Assembly (NCBI GenBank): GCA_949825045.1
Contig: OX463818.1
Span: 35,666,906 to 35,730,905 of the forward strand
Reading direction: 5' to 3'
DNA from: Argyresthia goedartella
Lineage: Eukaryota > Arthropoda > Insecta > Lepidoptera > Argyresthiidae
DNA length: 64,000 bases
The position numbers and the translations under genes are program-made. Below the pieces are notes generated by a model, which saw only the letters and a list, made by a program, of their open reading frames with translations, did not search any database and was not told the origin of the DNA. Below, in pieces: positions 1-10,651 of this stretch (its first letter is position 1; each line of letters opens with the position of its first letter).

Positions 1-228
1 AAAGTTCGGCAGGGGTCTCTCAGATCCCATGTCACCACCACCTTAACTTTTGAACGTAATTTTCCTGCATTGTTTTTTCGTATTTTTTCCGGGAACAGGC
101 GAAACACCAGGAAAGCATGCACCAGCTGTATTCCTCAATTAAGGCGCAAATCAAATTACCAGTGTGATTCGTGTCAGAAACTTGTGTGCTTGCAGTGTGC
201 AAAACAATTATGCCCAGACTGCATATAA
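1..228 (+). CDS. piggyBac-like transposase, C-terminal end (partial)
   Basis: An open frame enters from the left edge of the window in frame 1 and ends at a TAA at 226-228. Its last 45 or so residues contain four CXXC pairs (ACTSC, QCDSC, VCLQC, LCPDC) preceded by a basic stretch (RRNTRKAC). This arrangement is typical of the C-terminal zinc-binding cysteine-rich domain of piggyBac/PGBD transposases, which bind the element ends and cut and paste at TTAA sites. Only the tail is present, so the catalytic DDD core cannot be judged. No stop interrupts the visible part. The family call rests on the cysteine pattern alone and could be another RING or PHD-like zinc domain. Confidence 0.5.
   Translation, partial: KVRQGSLRSHVTTTLTFERNFPALFFRIFSGNRRNTRKACTSCIPQLRRKSNYQCDSCQKLVCLQCAKQLCPDCI
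4..45 (+). repeat. Short direct repeat, shared with 515-560
   Basis: GGGTCTCTCAGATCCC followed by TGTCACCA resembles GGGCCTCTCAGACCC followed by TCGTCACCA near 530-555. The GGGnCTCTCAGAnCCC core is itself partly self-complementary. Such motifs occur in subterminal regions of some piggyBac-like elements, so the 1-560 interval may be one transposon 3' end. I see no clean TTAA-flanked terminus. Confidence 0.35.
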
Positions 229-689
229 AAATTAACCATTGTCAGTTTCGTAATATTAATCTTTTGTTTTTTTAGTTCATTATTACTTTAATGTTATAGA
301 AAAGAGCAATTTTTTGTCGAAATATGTTTTTTTTTGTAATATGTGATCCCATCTCTAGTTTTTTAGTTGCAAAGACGACATACATTAAAATGGCAAGATC
401 ATAACAAAAAGATATATTCAGAGTAAAGTAATTTGTTTTATTTTATCCTTCTATATATTATATCACTGTTTTTCAATTCTGCAGCTAGCTACCACTCTTA
501 ATTTCTATGTTTTATACGAGATACCGCAGTGGGCCTCTCAGACCCTTCGTCACCAGTTACGTTACACAAAAATCATATCACCAGTCAAAGGTTAAGCACA
601 GAATTTACGCAAAGACAGCCACAAAGATCGAGATAGAATTATATAAAAAATACAATCATCTGTTACATTACTATCTTGGTGCAGAGCTG

Positions 690-1720
690 TAGAATGGACA
701 TTCAATTAATTTATTTCAGGAGTTTAAATATTTATTCATGAAATAACAACAAAATAAATAATAAATACACCCACAGACAGATACACCAATGAATGGATTG
801 TGTGATGCCACCAGACATCTGCACAGGTTCACACGGAACTGATTCTACTACTGAGCTCTTGATGGTGTGCGTGGAGCTCTAGGGAGAGTCTGTCATGGAT
901 GTTGGACTGGACGTCCTCCTTTGCAGCTATAATAGAAGACTATAACGACGAAGTATAACATAAAGCAACACCCTCTCAGGTGTGCTGTTGAGTGTAGATA
1001 TTATGTCGGGTTAATGAACGTATGGAGACGGTGCTATGTCTCAGGAATACACATTCTTTATTAAACTGAAACAAATATATTTATAAACAGTTTCGTGTGC
1101 AAACAGGGTTCGCTTCACAAATAGCAAACAAGTAAATAAGTCACGCACAAATATGTGCCTTCACACCAACAACAAATCAGTTATCGTTAGATCAAAAATA
1201 TGAAATTTGAATTCGAAAGGGAATGAACGTTATTCGAACTTTATAGTTTTCGAATCACCTAAGAAGTTTAAACTACGTAAAGTGACGGAAAGTCGATGCC
1301 ATTAACATTAGAAAGATTGTAACAATTGCAACGGGATCCTTCTCTTGTTGTACGACTGAAAGAAATGTCATTGCACGCAAGTAGACTCGTCGAGGTAGAC
1401 AGTACAGAACCTCTCATGGACCTAGTCTGAACTGTACATCAAAGCCCTTTGTGCACCATCCGACCACCCGCCCTGCCTATTCTCTGCTTCCCGGATACAC
1501 ACATCCTATTTCCTGTACTAATTACTTCTCGATACAACTACGAGTCTTTCTTAGTGTAGTAAGCAATACCTACAGTGAAAGCAGCGGCATACAATATTGC
1601 CTTCTTTCTACATACATACTAATCTAATTTGTTAAAGAAAGTTTTGGAAATTGAACTGGCCTCAATATGATTGTATTCCTTGTTTAGCTCTTAGTTACAA
1701 ACTTTAACATTCATTTGTGT
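690..1720. other. No recognisable feature
   Basis: AT-rich sequence without a convincing ORF, RNA gene or known repeat signature. A possible ATTTATTTCAGG acceptor-like string near 710 has no associated exon that I can support. Confidence 0.5.
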
Positions 1721-1829
1721 GAAAGCGTTTTGTTTTACTTGGCGATCCGTTGTTTCCATTGTTTCGGAATTTAAAAAAATATTTTTTAAAACAAAATAAT
1801 TTAATCGCGCTGTGTTTAATTAAGTTTCT

Positions 1830-2100
1830 CAGTCGGGAAGGAAATACGCGTAAGCATATGCTTACGCGGGATCGGGAGCGCATGTTATTGATCGGAGATT
1901 CATGTTCTTCCTGATTTTAGTACACATTTTGAGTTAAAGCTGATTAGAGATGGCCGTGAGAGCTTGGAAGACTATCCTCGTCGCGGACGGGCTATCTCTG
2001 GAAGTGGCTGCGGATTACGTTGAAAAGTGAAAAAAAAAACTGATTGTGGCTGACCTGTGCAACACCGTACAAGTCGGAGTGAATAAAGGAACCAAAAATA
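1830..2100 (+). pseudogene. mariner-like transposase fragment (helix-turn-helix region)
   Basis: The frame around 1940-2060 reads GRESLED-P-RGR and then VEKVKK-LIVAD, which matches the linker between the two DNA-binding helices of mariner transposases and the start of the second helix. The fragment is broken by stops and frame shifts and has no catalytic residues. A diverged sister fragment lies at 8885-9060 and shares the upstream block CGGGAAGGAAATACGCGT and the downstream A-rich string. The mariner pseudogene at 42340-43210 carries the equivalent GRESLEDDPRSGRP motif. Confidence 0.55.
1847..1868. repeat. Perfect 22-bp palindrome
   Basis: Two 11-bp arms (CGCGTAAGCAT and its complement) meet with no loop. 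The sister mariner fragment near 8905 has only the left half (ATACGCGT followed by different sequence), so the right arm looks like a secondary inverted copy. Confidence 0.8.
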
Positions 2101-2235
2101 TAAGAAACGAATAAATAAATAAGAATTAGCTGTATGATCGGGAACTTTTGCCTGTTCTTTGATAACAAAAAGGGAACCACAAAATAGCCTCTTACAAAGC
2201 TTCTTACAGAGAATTTCGAACGCAAATGTTTTTTT

Positions 2236-2345
2236 AACACACTTGCTCGTAAAGTGACTCTTTACTTTATGACAACACGTTTAGGTTCATAATTGAGCTT
2301 ATTAAGCACAAGAGCTTTTTACTTTACATTACTACATTAGTGCTT
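2236..2345 (+). repeat. Dispersed repeat, copy 1 (with 13604-13680)
   Basis: Begins AACACACTTGCTCGTAAAGTG, continues through a TTTAGGTT block and ends in TTATTAAGCAC and GTGCTTTT. The same order of blocks recurs at 13604-13680 with substitutions and gaps. Class unknown; no terminal structure seen. Confidence 0.5.
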
Positions 2346-2346
2346 T

Positions 2347-2575
2347 TTAGGGTTCCGTAGAGAAACAAGGAACCCTTATAGTTTCGTCAAGTCTGTCTGT
2401 CCGTCTGTCCGTCAGTCCATATGTCACAGCAACTTTAACTTCCGAAACTATTAGAACTACACAGTTGAAACTTGGTATGTATATATATTCTGTGAACCGC
2501 TTTACGATTTTAATACAAAAAAATAACAAATTAAGGGGTGCTCTCCGTACTGAGAGCAAAACATTTTTTTTTTCA
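2347..2575 (-). repeat. R1-type interspersed repeat, diverged subfamily
   Basis: Starts with AGGGTTCCGTA and AACCCTTATAG followed by GTCTGTCTGTCCGTCTGTCC, then ACAGTTGAAACTTGGTATG. The layout (gene-like GGTTCCGTA end, GTCTGTCC run, AGTTGAAA block) matches R1 copies at 5595 and 35850 read in the same direction. R1 is orientated here as minus, taking the full copy at 60248 as plus. Moderately diverged. Confidence 0.55.
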
Positions 2576-2579
2576 TCAA

Positions 2580-5500
2580 ACCTATATGTAAAGGGTATTT
2601 ATAGATAGGTCTTTAAAAATGACGTTGAGGTTCCCGAAACCATTTAGCCTCAAAGTAAATCGTTCAAGAAACAGACGCTTCCAAAGTGAAAAAGAAAAAT
2701 CTTGATCACTTTCAGCGACTAAAACCGAGATAGGTCGAGCGGTAAAGTTAAAGTCATAAATTTGTGTAAGAGAGAAAAAGAAAATATACTATAATATATT
2801 AATGTAAAAGAGAAAAATAAAACACGTGGCCACAGCCCAAACCAATACCCCACTTCACACAAAAGTATTATTGCAATGCGTTTACAATAAACAAGGCAAC
2901 GAAGTGGGGACAGCCTATTATTGTAAAGGATCCCTTTTTTGTGACATCGATCCCTTTCACTCGATAGGGGAACAGACCGTATCGTTCCTGGCCCAACCCA
3001 TTCTAAGCAAGCTCCTACCTCCTGTTGCCACATGCTATCCTAGTACTCTGATTAGAAATGGTTACGTAATCGGAATAATTTAAACTTCTATCACTTTAAT
3101 CGGCATTTTTTGCCACATTGTTGGCACGATAATAATCTTGGAATTGGTTAACTGACAATTAAAATAGCTTTAAAGGGTCAGGTGTGAACAAGATCTTTGG
3201 GAGAGCATGGTAGCGTAGGATCTTGATGATCTATGCAATTCGTCTATGAGAAAGAAGTAAAGAAAATAAATATATGTATATCTATTTTTTTCTCGCCTAA
3301 AAGTCGTATCGTAAAACATTTAATTCTTGGGCTTCAGCGTCAGTCGTGTACGAGTAATGTTAATAGAATACACCTACTTAGTGCTATATCTCTGTGAAAT
3401 TCAGGTAAGATGAGGAATTTTAAAATCAAGCCTTTATTTATACTATATCGTTACTTGCTGCTTCACAAAGAGATTTGAGAGCGCATGATTATTATGTTTC
3501 CTCTATATATCTTATCCTACATACACATATTATGTCTTTAAATTTAACAAAATATTTAGGTGCCAAGATTAACTAACTGAACTGCCTAAATTTTTTATAC
3601 AATTAACAACTTTCGCTACCTTTACCTAAGCCTCTTATTTCAAAACACTTGCCCAACTTTAGAACACGGTGGTATAAGTAGGCTAAGTAGGACAGGGTAG
3701 ATCCCGAGGGAACATTATGAATTCACACGTCTATTAGGGTCGCAGATACATGCAAGAGGTGTTTACCGCTTCTTCCAGGTAGATAGATTAAACACCGGTA
3801 AGGTAACAAAAACTTTGTATATCCCAAACAATGTATTTATTTACCTTTTAAATCTAGCTGGCTTATTGACCATCAAAGACAGGGCTCTACTGGGCCAATC
3901 TGGGGAGTGTGGGACACAAGCAGTGCAAATATGTGTAGTGGAATATATCTCTCGCAGAGTTCCGTTTTGTATATGAAAAATAGATAACACTGGGTGTCTA
4001 TCTAGTTAGATATATTGATCTTTGTACAAACTGAGCAAAGACGAAATAACGGAAGAAATAAGTCAAAAGCAAAAGCAAAATATCACGTACGAAAAGTAAA
4101 TAATGGTGATAGAAACAGAAAAGTGGTCTCAAAAGAGTTGCTACAATATTTTCTGCAAAACACTACAGTTTCCGAGAAAAATTATTAACCGGATAAAAAA
4201 CCAACAAACAACAGTTTTTCTGTGTAGTAATAAAAGTTTCATACAGCCATAGCTCTTGATTTTTTTTCCAGCGCAATATAAAGAACCTCCCTGCATGTTT
4301 GCGAATCTTAAACGTCCATGAATATGCAATAAAAGTACTAGGAGACCACGGCACAGAGAGGGTGCTATTCGCAATAAGGGATGCTGGGGTGCTGGCCCCC
4401 TGTGGTTCAGGGGCGGGCAGTAACAATGGCCGTGTCACTATGATTGCAGCGGGCACCGATCTGACAGAGTTGACTCAGCGTCCTTAAGGCTGGGCAGCCC
4501 GCCAACGGAACATAGCATTTCATCCTCAGCTTGCTTTTAGAGAAATAGGATTCAAATATTAATAAAGGCCCTTCATCAATCTATAATAGAGGACTAACAG
4601 AGGGGTTAATAATGTGATGGACGAACAGTTGAATTCTTTTTAAAAAGCTTATTTATTCCAAAACGTTTTTTTTAACAGGGCAGATTATATTAAATTTAAA
4701 GTCGTAATAAAAAAGTTAATTAGACAGAGAAAAAGGTAATAAATCAATAAAACAATTAAATTTAAATAATTTCCAGCAATTTTGATTTTGTTCGAAATAG
4801 TTCCGAACAAGCTGACTTTACTATCGAGAAAAAATAATCAGTCAAACAAGCTAGTGTATACAAAGAACTGCTTTAATACTCCTATTTTGCTTAACTTGAG
4901 ATTTACAAAAAGCTGTTTTGGCTTACTGTGCGTCGCCTTAAACAGAACCCTTATCATATAACGCTTATTCAATGGCCCTTTTATTCGTGAGTGACGTATT
5001 GTAATCGGGGATTTAGGAGTAAATTAATTTTATGAGTGTCAAAAACTTGTAAAAGGTCCGTTGTCAGATCTGTCAGAGAAGACAGATCGGAGCGATGTAA
5101 AATAGAGACAGTAGATCCAATGTAATATCCAGTCCAGCATTGTACATGATTCACTGCCTGTAAATACACATTTATTATTTATCCGCACGGAATATTTGAA
5201 CAGGCATATGATATACCAATAGGTATAGTAGTCACTCACAAATAATAATACACGTTGTAAAACCCATCCAACATAATGAGTTCCGTAAGTGATCTTATCT
5301 GAGTTAGCAGTAATGTCAACAGATAGGATTTAATTACGATTTGACTCGCTGTGCTAGCGAGAGGTCGGGCGGGCAGGGATGAGGGTCACTTGAACCCCTG
5401 CTGCCCTGGTACCTGGTGAACATTAGACTAAGGGTCTGTTCCACAAATCTCCCAGTAATTTTTACTCATCAGTAGTTTACTACTGATAAACAATAATGTA

Positions 5501-5590
5501 ATTACGATAAACACCCTCGGCGCCATGTATCTGATTGCACACACTGTCTCAACACTTGAGTATCATTTTAGATATACAGACAGCCCTTTA
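2580..5590. other. No recognisable feature
   Basis: AT-rich, with only short ORFs below 105 codons that lack recognisable motifs and overlap on opposite strands. Short microsatellites only. No tRNA-like boxes or LINE tails seen. Confidence 0.45.
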
Positions 5591-5594
5591 GTTT

Positions 5595-5671
5595 GTTTGT
5601 AGGGTACCAAAGGGTAAAACGGGACCCTATTACTAAGAATCCGCTGTCCGCCTGTCTATCTGTCCGTCTGT
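5595..5671 (-). repeat. R1 interspersed repeat, first half of a split copy
   Basis: AGGGTACCAAAGGGTAAAAC, then CGGGACCCTATTACTAAG and a run of GTCCG/GTCTG units. The rest of the same copy resumes after LINE A at 7688 with CAACAGGCTGTATCTCATGA. The intact copy at 60248-60675 shows that these halves are normally contiguous, so LINE A inserted into the GTCTGT run. Confidence 0.7.
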
Positions 5672-6061
5672 TATAACCGCGAAACTGGCAAAGTTATACC
5701 AAGCGACAATGATTTCTGCCTAAAGATAGGTGATGATGTTGTTAAATCCAGCGCTGATGTTGCTCGAGCTTTTGAAACATTCTTCACCAATGTACCCTTA
5801 CTCTCAACAGAACGTCTAAATTCATCTCCATATGAAGCAGACTTTATTAAAAAATAAAACTAGCGCCAGTAATGTATATTTAAAATTTCATCATGTATAT
5901 CCCCAGGACATTGTCAAACGTTTAAATTACTTAACTTAAAAAATACGGAAGACCTGTGGGGTATATCAGTCAAAGTCATTGGTTCAGTAATTCTATTTAT
6001 AGCCCCACACTTAGCTTATATATTCAATAAATGTGTTGACGATGGGGCTTTCCCAGACCTC

Positions 6062-7432
6062 ATGAAACACAGTAAACTGATACCTCTGTTCAAGTCGGGA
6101 GATAAGGGTGATCCTTCAAATTTCAGACCAATATCTGTTCTTCCAACACTAAGTAAAATATTTGAAAAGATTATACTCAATCAAATGCTCTCACACTTCA
6201 ACCGTACAAAACAACTCCACGCCAAACAATACGGTTTCACTAGGGGTAAATCGACTACGGATGCAGGTATTACCCTTATATCTCATATTTATTCTGCATG
6301 GGAGGCCGCACAGGATGCTATCGGAGTTTTTTGCGACCTGTCGAAGGCGTTTGATTGTGTTGATCATAATACGCTATTAATTAAATTAAATCATTACGGA
6401 GTTAGAAATAAAGCGTTGGATCTACTAAGATCATACCTAAGCAATAGAATTCAAAAGGCAGAAGTTAACGGCGTAAAATATGATGGATCGGGTGTTAAAA
6501 TCGGCGTTCCACAAGGTTCCATATTAGGCCCTTTCTTATTCCTGGTATATATTAATGATCTGCCTTTCATGGTGGAGAAATTAACTGACATAGTGTTGTT
6601 TGCTGATGATACTTCACTGGTCTTCAAAATTGAAAGACAAAGAGGAGAATTTGATGATGTTAATGGTGTATTGTCTTTAACCTTGAATTGGTTCACAGTT
6701 AATAATTTATTGTTAAACGCTGGTAAAACCAAGTGTATCAAATTCTCACTTCCAAATGTCAGGCAAGTTGAGACCAATTCAGTGTCAGACAACAGCACGT
6801 TAGAATTAGTAAATGATACGAAGTTTCTTGGAATAACCATTGATAGCAAATTGCAGTGGGGACCCCACATAGATAAATTGGCTGATAAATTAAGTTCTGC
6901 GGCTTACGCTGTTAGGAACATCAGACAAAGCACGGATGTGGCTACATCTAGGCTAGTATATTTTAATTACTTTCATAGTATGATGTCCTATGGTATCTTG
7001 TTGTGGGGGAAAGCAGTGGATATTCAAACTATTTTTATTTTACAGAAAAGAGCTATTCGAGCAATTTATAATTTAAAACGAACAGACTCCTTAAGAGAGC
7101 TTTTTAAAGAAATTGACATACTAACAGTAGCTAGTCAATTTATTTTCGAAAATATAATGTGTGTACGCAAGAACCTTACAACATTTTCCAAATTTAGCGA
7201 TAGCTGTAATGTTTATCTAAGAAATAATCACAGACTATGTGCGCCCCGTTTTAGACTCGCGAAGGTTAGCAATTCTTTCAAGGGTCAGTGCATTCTCTAC
7301 TACAATAAGATACCTCTGGAGATTTTAAAATTGCCATTTGAGCAATTTAAAAAGCATGTTAAAACGGCTTTGTCGAAAAAGGTATATTACAATGTTCAAG
7401 ATTACTTAAATGACAGGACTGTATGGGGTTAA
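6062..7432 (+). CDS. LINE A reverse transcriptase, C-terminal 456 residues
   Basis: The ORF covers the RT fingers, palm and thumb and the C-terminal region of a jockey/CR1-type ORF2 protein, which copies the element RNA at the nicked target site. Visible motifs are FRPISVLP (residues 21-28), DLSKAFD with palm aspartate at about 92, GVPQGSILGP at 148-157, the FADD catalytic pair at 180-183, and KFLGI near 255. It ends with YYNVQDYLND-TVWG, shared by every LINE A copy in the window. The ATG is probably just an internal methionine; homologous sequence extends upstream but is interrupted by stops. With no endonuclease it cannot be autonomous, yet the uninterrupted RT frame suggests a fairly recent insertion. 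Confidence 0.85.
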   Translation: MKHSKLIPLFKSGDKGDPSNFRPISVLPTLSKIFEKIILNQMLSHFNRTKQLHAKQYGFTRGKSTTDAGITLISHIYSAWEAAQDAIGVFCDLSKAFDCVDHNTLLIKLNHYGVRNKALDLLRSYLSNRIQKAEVNGVKYDGSGVKIGVPQGSILGPFLFLVYINDLPFMVEKLTDIVLFADDTSLVFKIERQRGEFDDVNGVLSLTLNWFTVNNLLLNAGKTKCIKFSLPNVRQVETNSVSDNSTLELVNDTKFLGITIDSKLQWGPHIDKLADKLSSAAYAVRNIRQSTDVATSRLVYFNYFHSMMSYGILLWGKAVDIQTIFILQKRAIRAIYNLKRTDSLRELFKEIDILTVASQFIFENIMCVRKNLTTFSKFSDSCNVYLRNNHRLCAPRFRLAKVSNSFKGQCILYYNKIPLEILKLPFEQFKKHVKTALSKKVYYNVQDYLNDRTVWG

Positions 7433-7661
7433 TCTGGCTCAACACAGACCTTGCTGTTAATAGTTTTGTAATTATTTATTCCAGCTTATTAAATAAAAAT
7501 AAATCATAATTGTATTAGTTAAGCACAACCTATTTTTAAAAGAGATCTAAAAATCAATCTGTGGGAGTTTCTACGCCCTACTTCTCCCACAGTGGTCCAA
7601 TGTAGAGAAGAGGCAAAAAATGACGTTTGCTAAGTATATGTAAATATCTACAGTAATAAAG

Positions 7662-7687
7662 TACTTTTGAGTTTGAGTTTGAGTTTG
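7662..7687 (+). repeat. LINE A 3' tail, TTTGAG hexamers
   Basis: The copy ends in about four TTTGAG units instead of poly(A). Copy 3 ends in TTTGAC units and copy 4 in TTTGAA/TTGGAA units. Confidence 0.8.
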
Positions 7688-7963
7688 TCAACAGGCTGTA
7701 TCTCATGAACCGTGATAGTTAGACAGTTGAAATTTTCACAGATGATGCATTTCTGATGCCGCTATAACAACAATTATTTCTATACCACATACAAACTTAT
7801 GAATGCACCTGGTTACGTAGATGGAGAGTGAAAGTAGCCGCACCAATAAAAACATTTTGCCATGTAAAATCCAAACTATTCACTCCACACCATCCTCACT
7901 ATTGTACAGCGGTATGGAACCCTTCGTGCACGGGTTAGATTCGCACTTGACCGGTTTTTTAGT
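7688..7963 (-). repeat. R1 interspersed repeat, second half of the split copy
   Basis: Runs from CAACAGGCTGTATCTCATGA through TTGAAATTTTCACAGATGAT to TTCGCACTTGACCGGTTTTT. This is the reverse complement of 60248-60590 block for block. The small ORF at 7821-8012 is a chance reading of it. Confidence 0.75.
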
Positions 7964-7972
7964 TTCGCCTTG

Positions 7973-8330
7973 TATATGTCATCGTAAGATTGTCGAAACC
8001 GTTAGTTTATAATCAAACGTTTTTATCGTTAGTTTACAAACTAAAGATAAATTGTAAATTGTACCGTACTGCTTACGATATGACGCGTTAGTTTATAATA
8101 AAACTGTTAAATTGTGAACTGGTTTAATCTTGAATTGCAAACGAAATAGCTGCGGTAGCCTAGGTGAAGACTAGAGGGGGCGAGCGCAGCGAATCCCCCG
8201 AATAGTCTTTGTGTTAGGTTGACATGTAAGAACAAAATAAACGTAAATTCTAAACCCTTTTGGTCTGGTTTACAATTTGTCGATTGTTTACAAACTAACA
8301 TGTTTTGACAATTTTACGGTGACATATATA
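7973..8330. mobile_element. MITE-1 copy 1, full length (about 358 bp)
   Basis: Flanked by inverted termini of about 22 bp (left TATATGTCATCGTAAGATTG; right reads as TATATATGTCACCGTAAAAT on the other strand) and containing no coding capacity. The interior holds repeated CGTTAGTTTATAAT and TTAGTTTACAAACTA motifs facing each other and a GC-richer centre (GGGGGCGAGCGCAGCGAA). A second full copy is at 15482-15876 and a piece at 37733-37805. It abuts R1. TA-rich edges suit a TA-target superfamily, but I could not fix the target duplication. Confidence 0.7.
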
Positions 8331-8334
8331 TCGC

Positions 8335-8880
8335 TCATCCACACGTGTTCTATACAGGGTGACAGTTAATTAGCTGACCATGTTTTGGGGAATCATAGTC
8401 CCTCTAAATACTCAATATATTATGAAGACCTTTCCACAAGATACATACACATAGTCATTGTAGAAAAATCTTTTTCATCCCTCAACAATGACCCGCTGAT
8501 TCCGCTGATCAAACTTTGTATATTGAATTGTAGTTGATTTTTCCGCTTGCGGCCAAATGTTACTTGGGGACAGTTGTCCTCTAAAATGTATTTGTTAGTT
8601 GTTCATAATTATAGGGTACTATCATTCATCATCATTCAATAGAATGGTTGTTACATTTACTTTATCAAGCACCCCACGCTGTTTACTCTGAATTGAATTC
8701 TTTTGTTAATTACTTAAACTTTATTATAATTTTATTTTGAGGTGATAAATTCTGATTGATTGTTCGATCTTCTACTACTGTATTATAAACTCTCTGAAAT
8801 TAAAAATTATTTTCTAATTTTTAGTTCGGTTAGCTATAAAAGCGTGTTTTTTTAGTTTTTTTAAACTATTATTTATATTA
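8335..8880. other. No gene; possible old repeat
   Basis: Contains TATACAGGGTGACAGTTAAT near 8350, a TACAGGGTG start often seen in insect repeats, then plain AT-rich sequence. No ORF of note. Confidence 0.35.
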
Positions 8881-8884
8881 TATT

Positions 8885-9060
8885 AAGTATCTCATTCGGG
8901 AAGGAAATACGCGTCTTCATATTCGAGGATAGGAGTATCATGTTTTTAGGATTTGAGTATGTTTAATTTAAACTGACCAGACATCACCGTGAGAGCTTGG
9001 AAGACGATACGTAACGCAGATAACGTTTAAAAAGTGAAAAAAAAACTGATTGGGGCTGAT
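8885..9060 (+). pseudogene. mariner-like transposase fragment, sister of 1830-2100
   Basis: Aligns with 1830-2100: TCGGGAAGGAAATACGCGT, then CCGTGAGAGCTTGGAAGAC (coding the RESLED motif of mariner), then an A-rich stretch and CTGATTGGGGCTGA. Stops occur in all frames. It lacks the palindrome seen in the sister copy. Confidence 0.5.
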
Positions 9061-9064
9061 CGAC

Positions 9065-10650
9065 AATTTAAACGTAGTAGTTAGCTAGAGATGTTCTAAG
9101 TTACGAAATAATTCATGAACATTTGGGGATCCCCAAGGTGAGCGCGCGTTCGTGTGGGCGCGATTCGCGATCACCCTGAAGGCTTTGCACAAAACATCCT
9201 TTGGTATGGATTTAGACCTGTGACTTTTTCTTTTTCAAAAATATAGAGGAATATTTGACAGTTGACACTGAGGAAGGAGGCTGTTTGGAAACATTTGAAC
9301 TTGATTTAGATTTTGGGAATTAATATTTTATTTTATAGTATGACGTTTCAAATTTCCACATGTCTTTTTTTATTTAAGATGGAGAGGACTAACAATAAAT
9401 AAAAAAGATCCTTCTATTCTTTCATTCATAAGTAGATAATAAATGTTGTTTGGAGTATGGTGCGACTTTTTTTCGGGAAATAGAAGGAATTGTAGTGAAC
9501 ACGTTTCATTGAAATTCGATTCTCAGTTGCTAAGTGCTTGAGACATGATTATTTATTTATGAAGGTCCCGGAGAAAATGGCCTTTCATTCAATCCAATTT
9601 CGAGCCGCACCACAACTATTTGCCGCCCTGCCACGCCGCCGACCCACAACCACGTATCCGCAAAGAGGACATTAGCTAAAGTTTTTTTATACTTGCAGAA
9701 AAAAAGACCTTAGCGACTAGGTAAAGGCGGGTGGGTGCTCGGTCTGGTGGTGGGCGGGCGGCACGTGGCAGGGTGACAGTTAGTTGTATTGCGGCTCGAG
9801 CTTGTCTGTCTGTCTGTGGGTCATACCACTAACCTGCTCAGTATTATTGAGGGCGGGCGGATGGTTAGTACGGTGGTGGATGATAGGATTACTGGCGGGC
9901 GCCTGTTTCCACTATATTGTCTTTTTTTAAGCCTTAGGACTCGATAAAACGACTCGCATTTAGCGCATCATCTTGGTTTGTTTAAATCGTGAAGAAATAA
10001 CTGATGATCCGGCGCTGCGGTCGAAAGGCTATATAAACAAAAACAAGTGAAACCTTATCAACTCAAAATCCTCATCCGAGAATAACAACAGGTTGTTTAT
10101 TGTTTCGCACATCTTTATTACGATACTGACAATAACTGCATCGAAACAAAACGACCACAAATCACCGGTGAGAAGTTGCGACCTTGCACCGCAGGCGCAT
10201 GGTGCGCTAATCCACTCTCCTTCACGCCTAGTGCATGCATGGGCGGCAGGTCGACCCCACGGGCTATTCAGACGAACAATTGTCAATGTGAGCGCTGGAA
10301 AACCCACCGGTGGTACAACGCAGAGTCGCGCTATAGCGCTCTGGCCTTTCAAGCGGTTCGAAATTCTGAAAAGCCCGTGAGGCGCAACGTGGCCCAGCGT
10401 TGTATCCCACGGGCTTTTCAGAAGACTCCCCCCGGCCACCCCACTCTCAATAATAACACAAAAACCATACTAACATGCAACTGTAGTCACTATGCCTAGT
10501 ACACGCCGCGCCGGACGAATATGCTAATATACATTACATTTATGGCGAATGCCAACACTGCTGCTGCTCGTTTTAATGAAGAACGGTAAGATGTTTACTT
10601 GATGTGTTTAAATTTTCAAACAAGTTAATAGGTATAAAAAAATAGCGATT
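9065..10650. other. No recognisable gene; GC-rich patches
   Basis: Holds G-rich segments at 9725-9780 and 9845-9900 (GGGTGGGTGCTC, GGTGGTGGGCGGGCGG) and overlapping ORFs at 10029-10500 on both strands with no recognisable domain. An inverted repeat lies at 10366-10421 and a related block (CCACGGGCTATTCAGACG) near 10257. Confidence 0.4.
10366..10421. repeat. Imperfect hairpin, 14-bp perfect outer arms
   Basis: CTGAAAAGCCCGTG at 10366-10379 pairs perfectly with 10408-10421. Inside, GCGCAACG and AGCGTTGT can also pair, giving a stem of about 23 bp with a small loop. Confidence 0.7.
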
Positions 10651-10651
10651 C

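Larger units (their letters stand above)
5672..7687 (+). mobile_element. LINE A copy 1 (jockey/CR1-group non-LTR retrotransposon, 5'-truncated)
   Basis: The 5' part (5690-6060) encodes a decayed stretch upstream of the RT fingers (DDVVKSSADVARAFETFF and further on NKCVDDGAFPDL, in more than one frame), followed by a long RT ORF, a 3' UTR of about 230 bp and a TTTGAG hexamer tail. The 3' UTR holds the block CTTCTCCCACAGTGGTCCAA and then AAATATCTACAGTAATAAAG, present in all LINE A copies here. No ORF1 or complete endonuclease is present. It sits inside an R1 repeat. Related copies: 48016-50309, 55183-56001 and 58212-59590, plus an older copy at 57706-59895. Confidence 0.85.

Noticed and set aside
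6451..6870. Minus-strand 139-codon ORF
   Set aside because: Antisense shadow of the LINE A RT ORF; the same shadow appears at 58352-58765 and 49047-49352.
10300..10340. Resemblance of GTGGTACAACGCAGAGT to a cDNA library adapter
   Set aside because: It lacks a base relative to the adapter and lies in ordinary flanking DNA on both sides; I treat it as coincidence.
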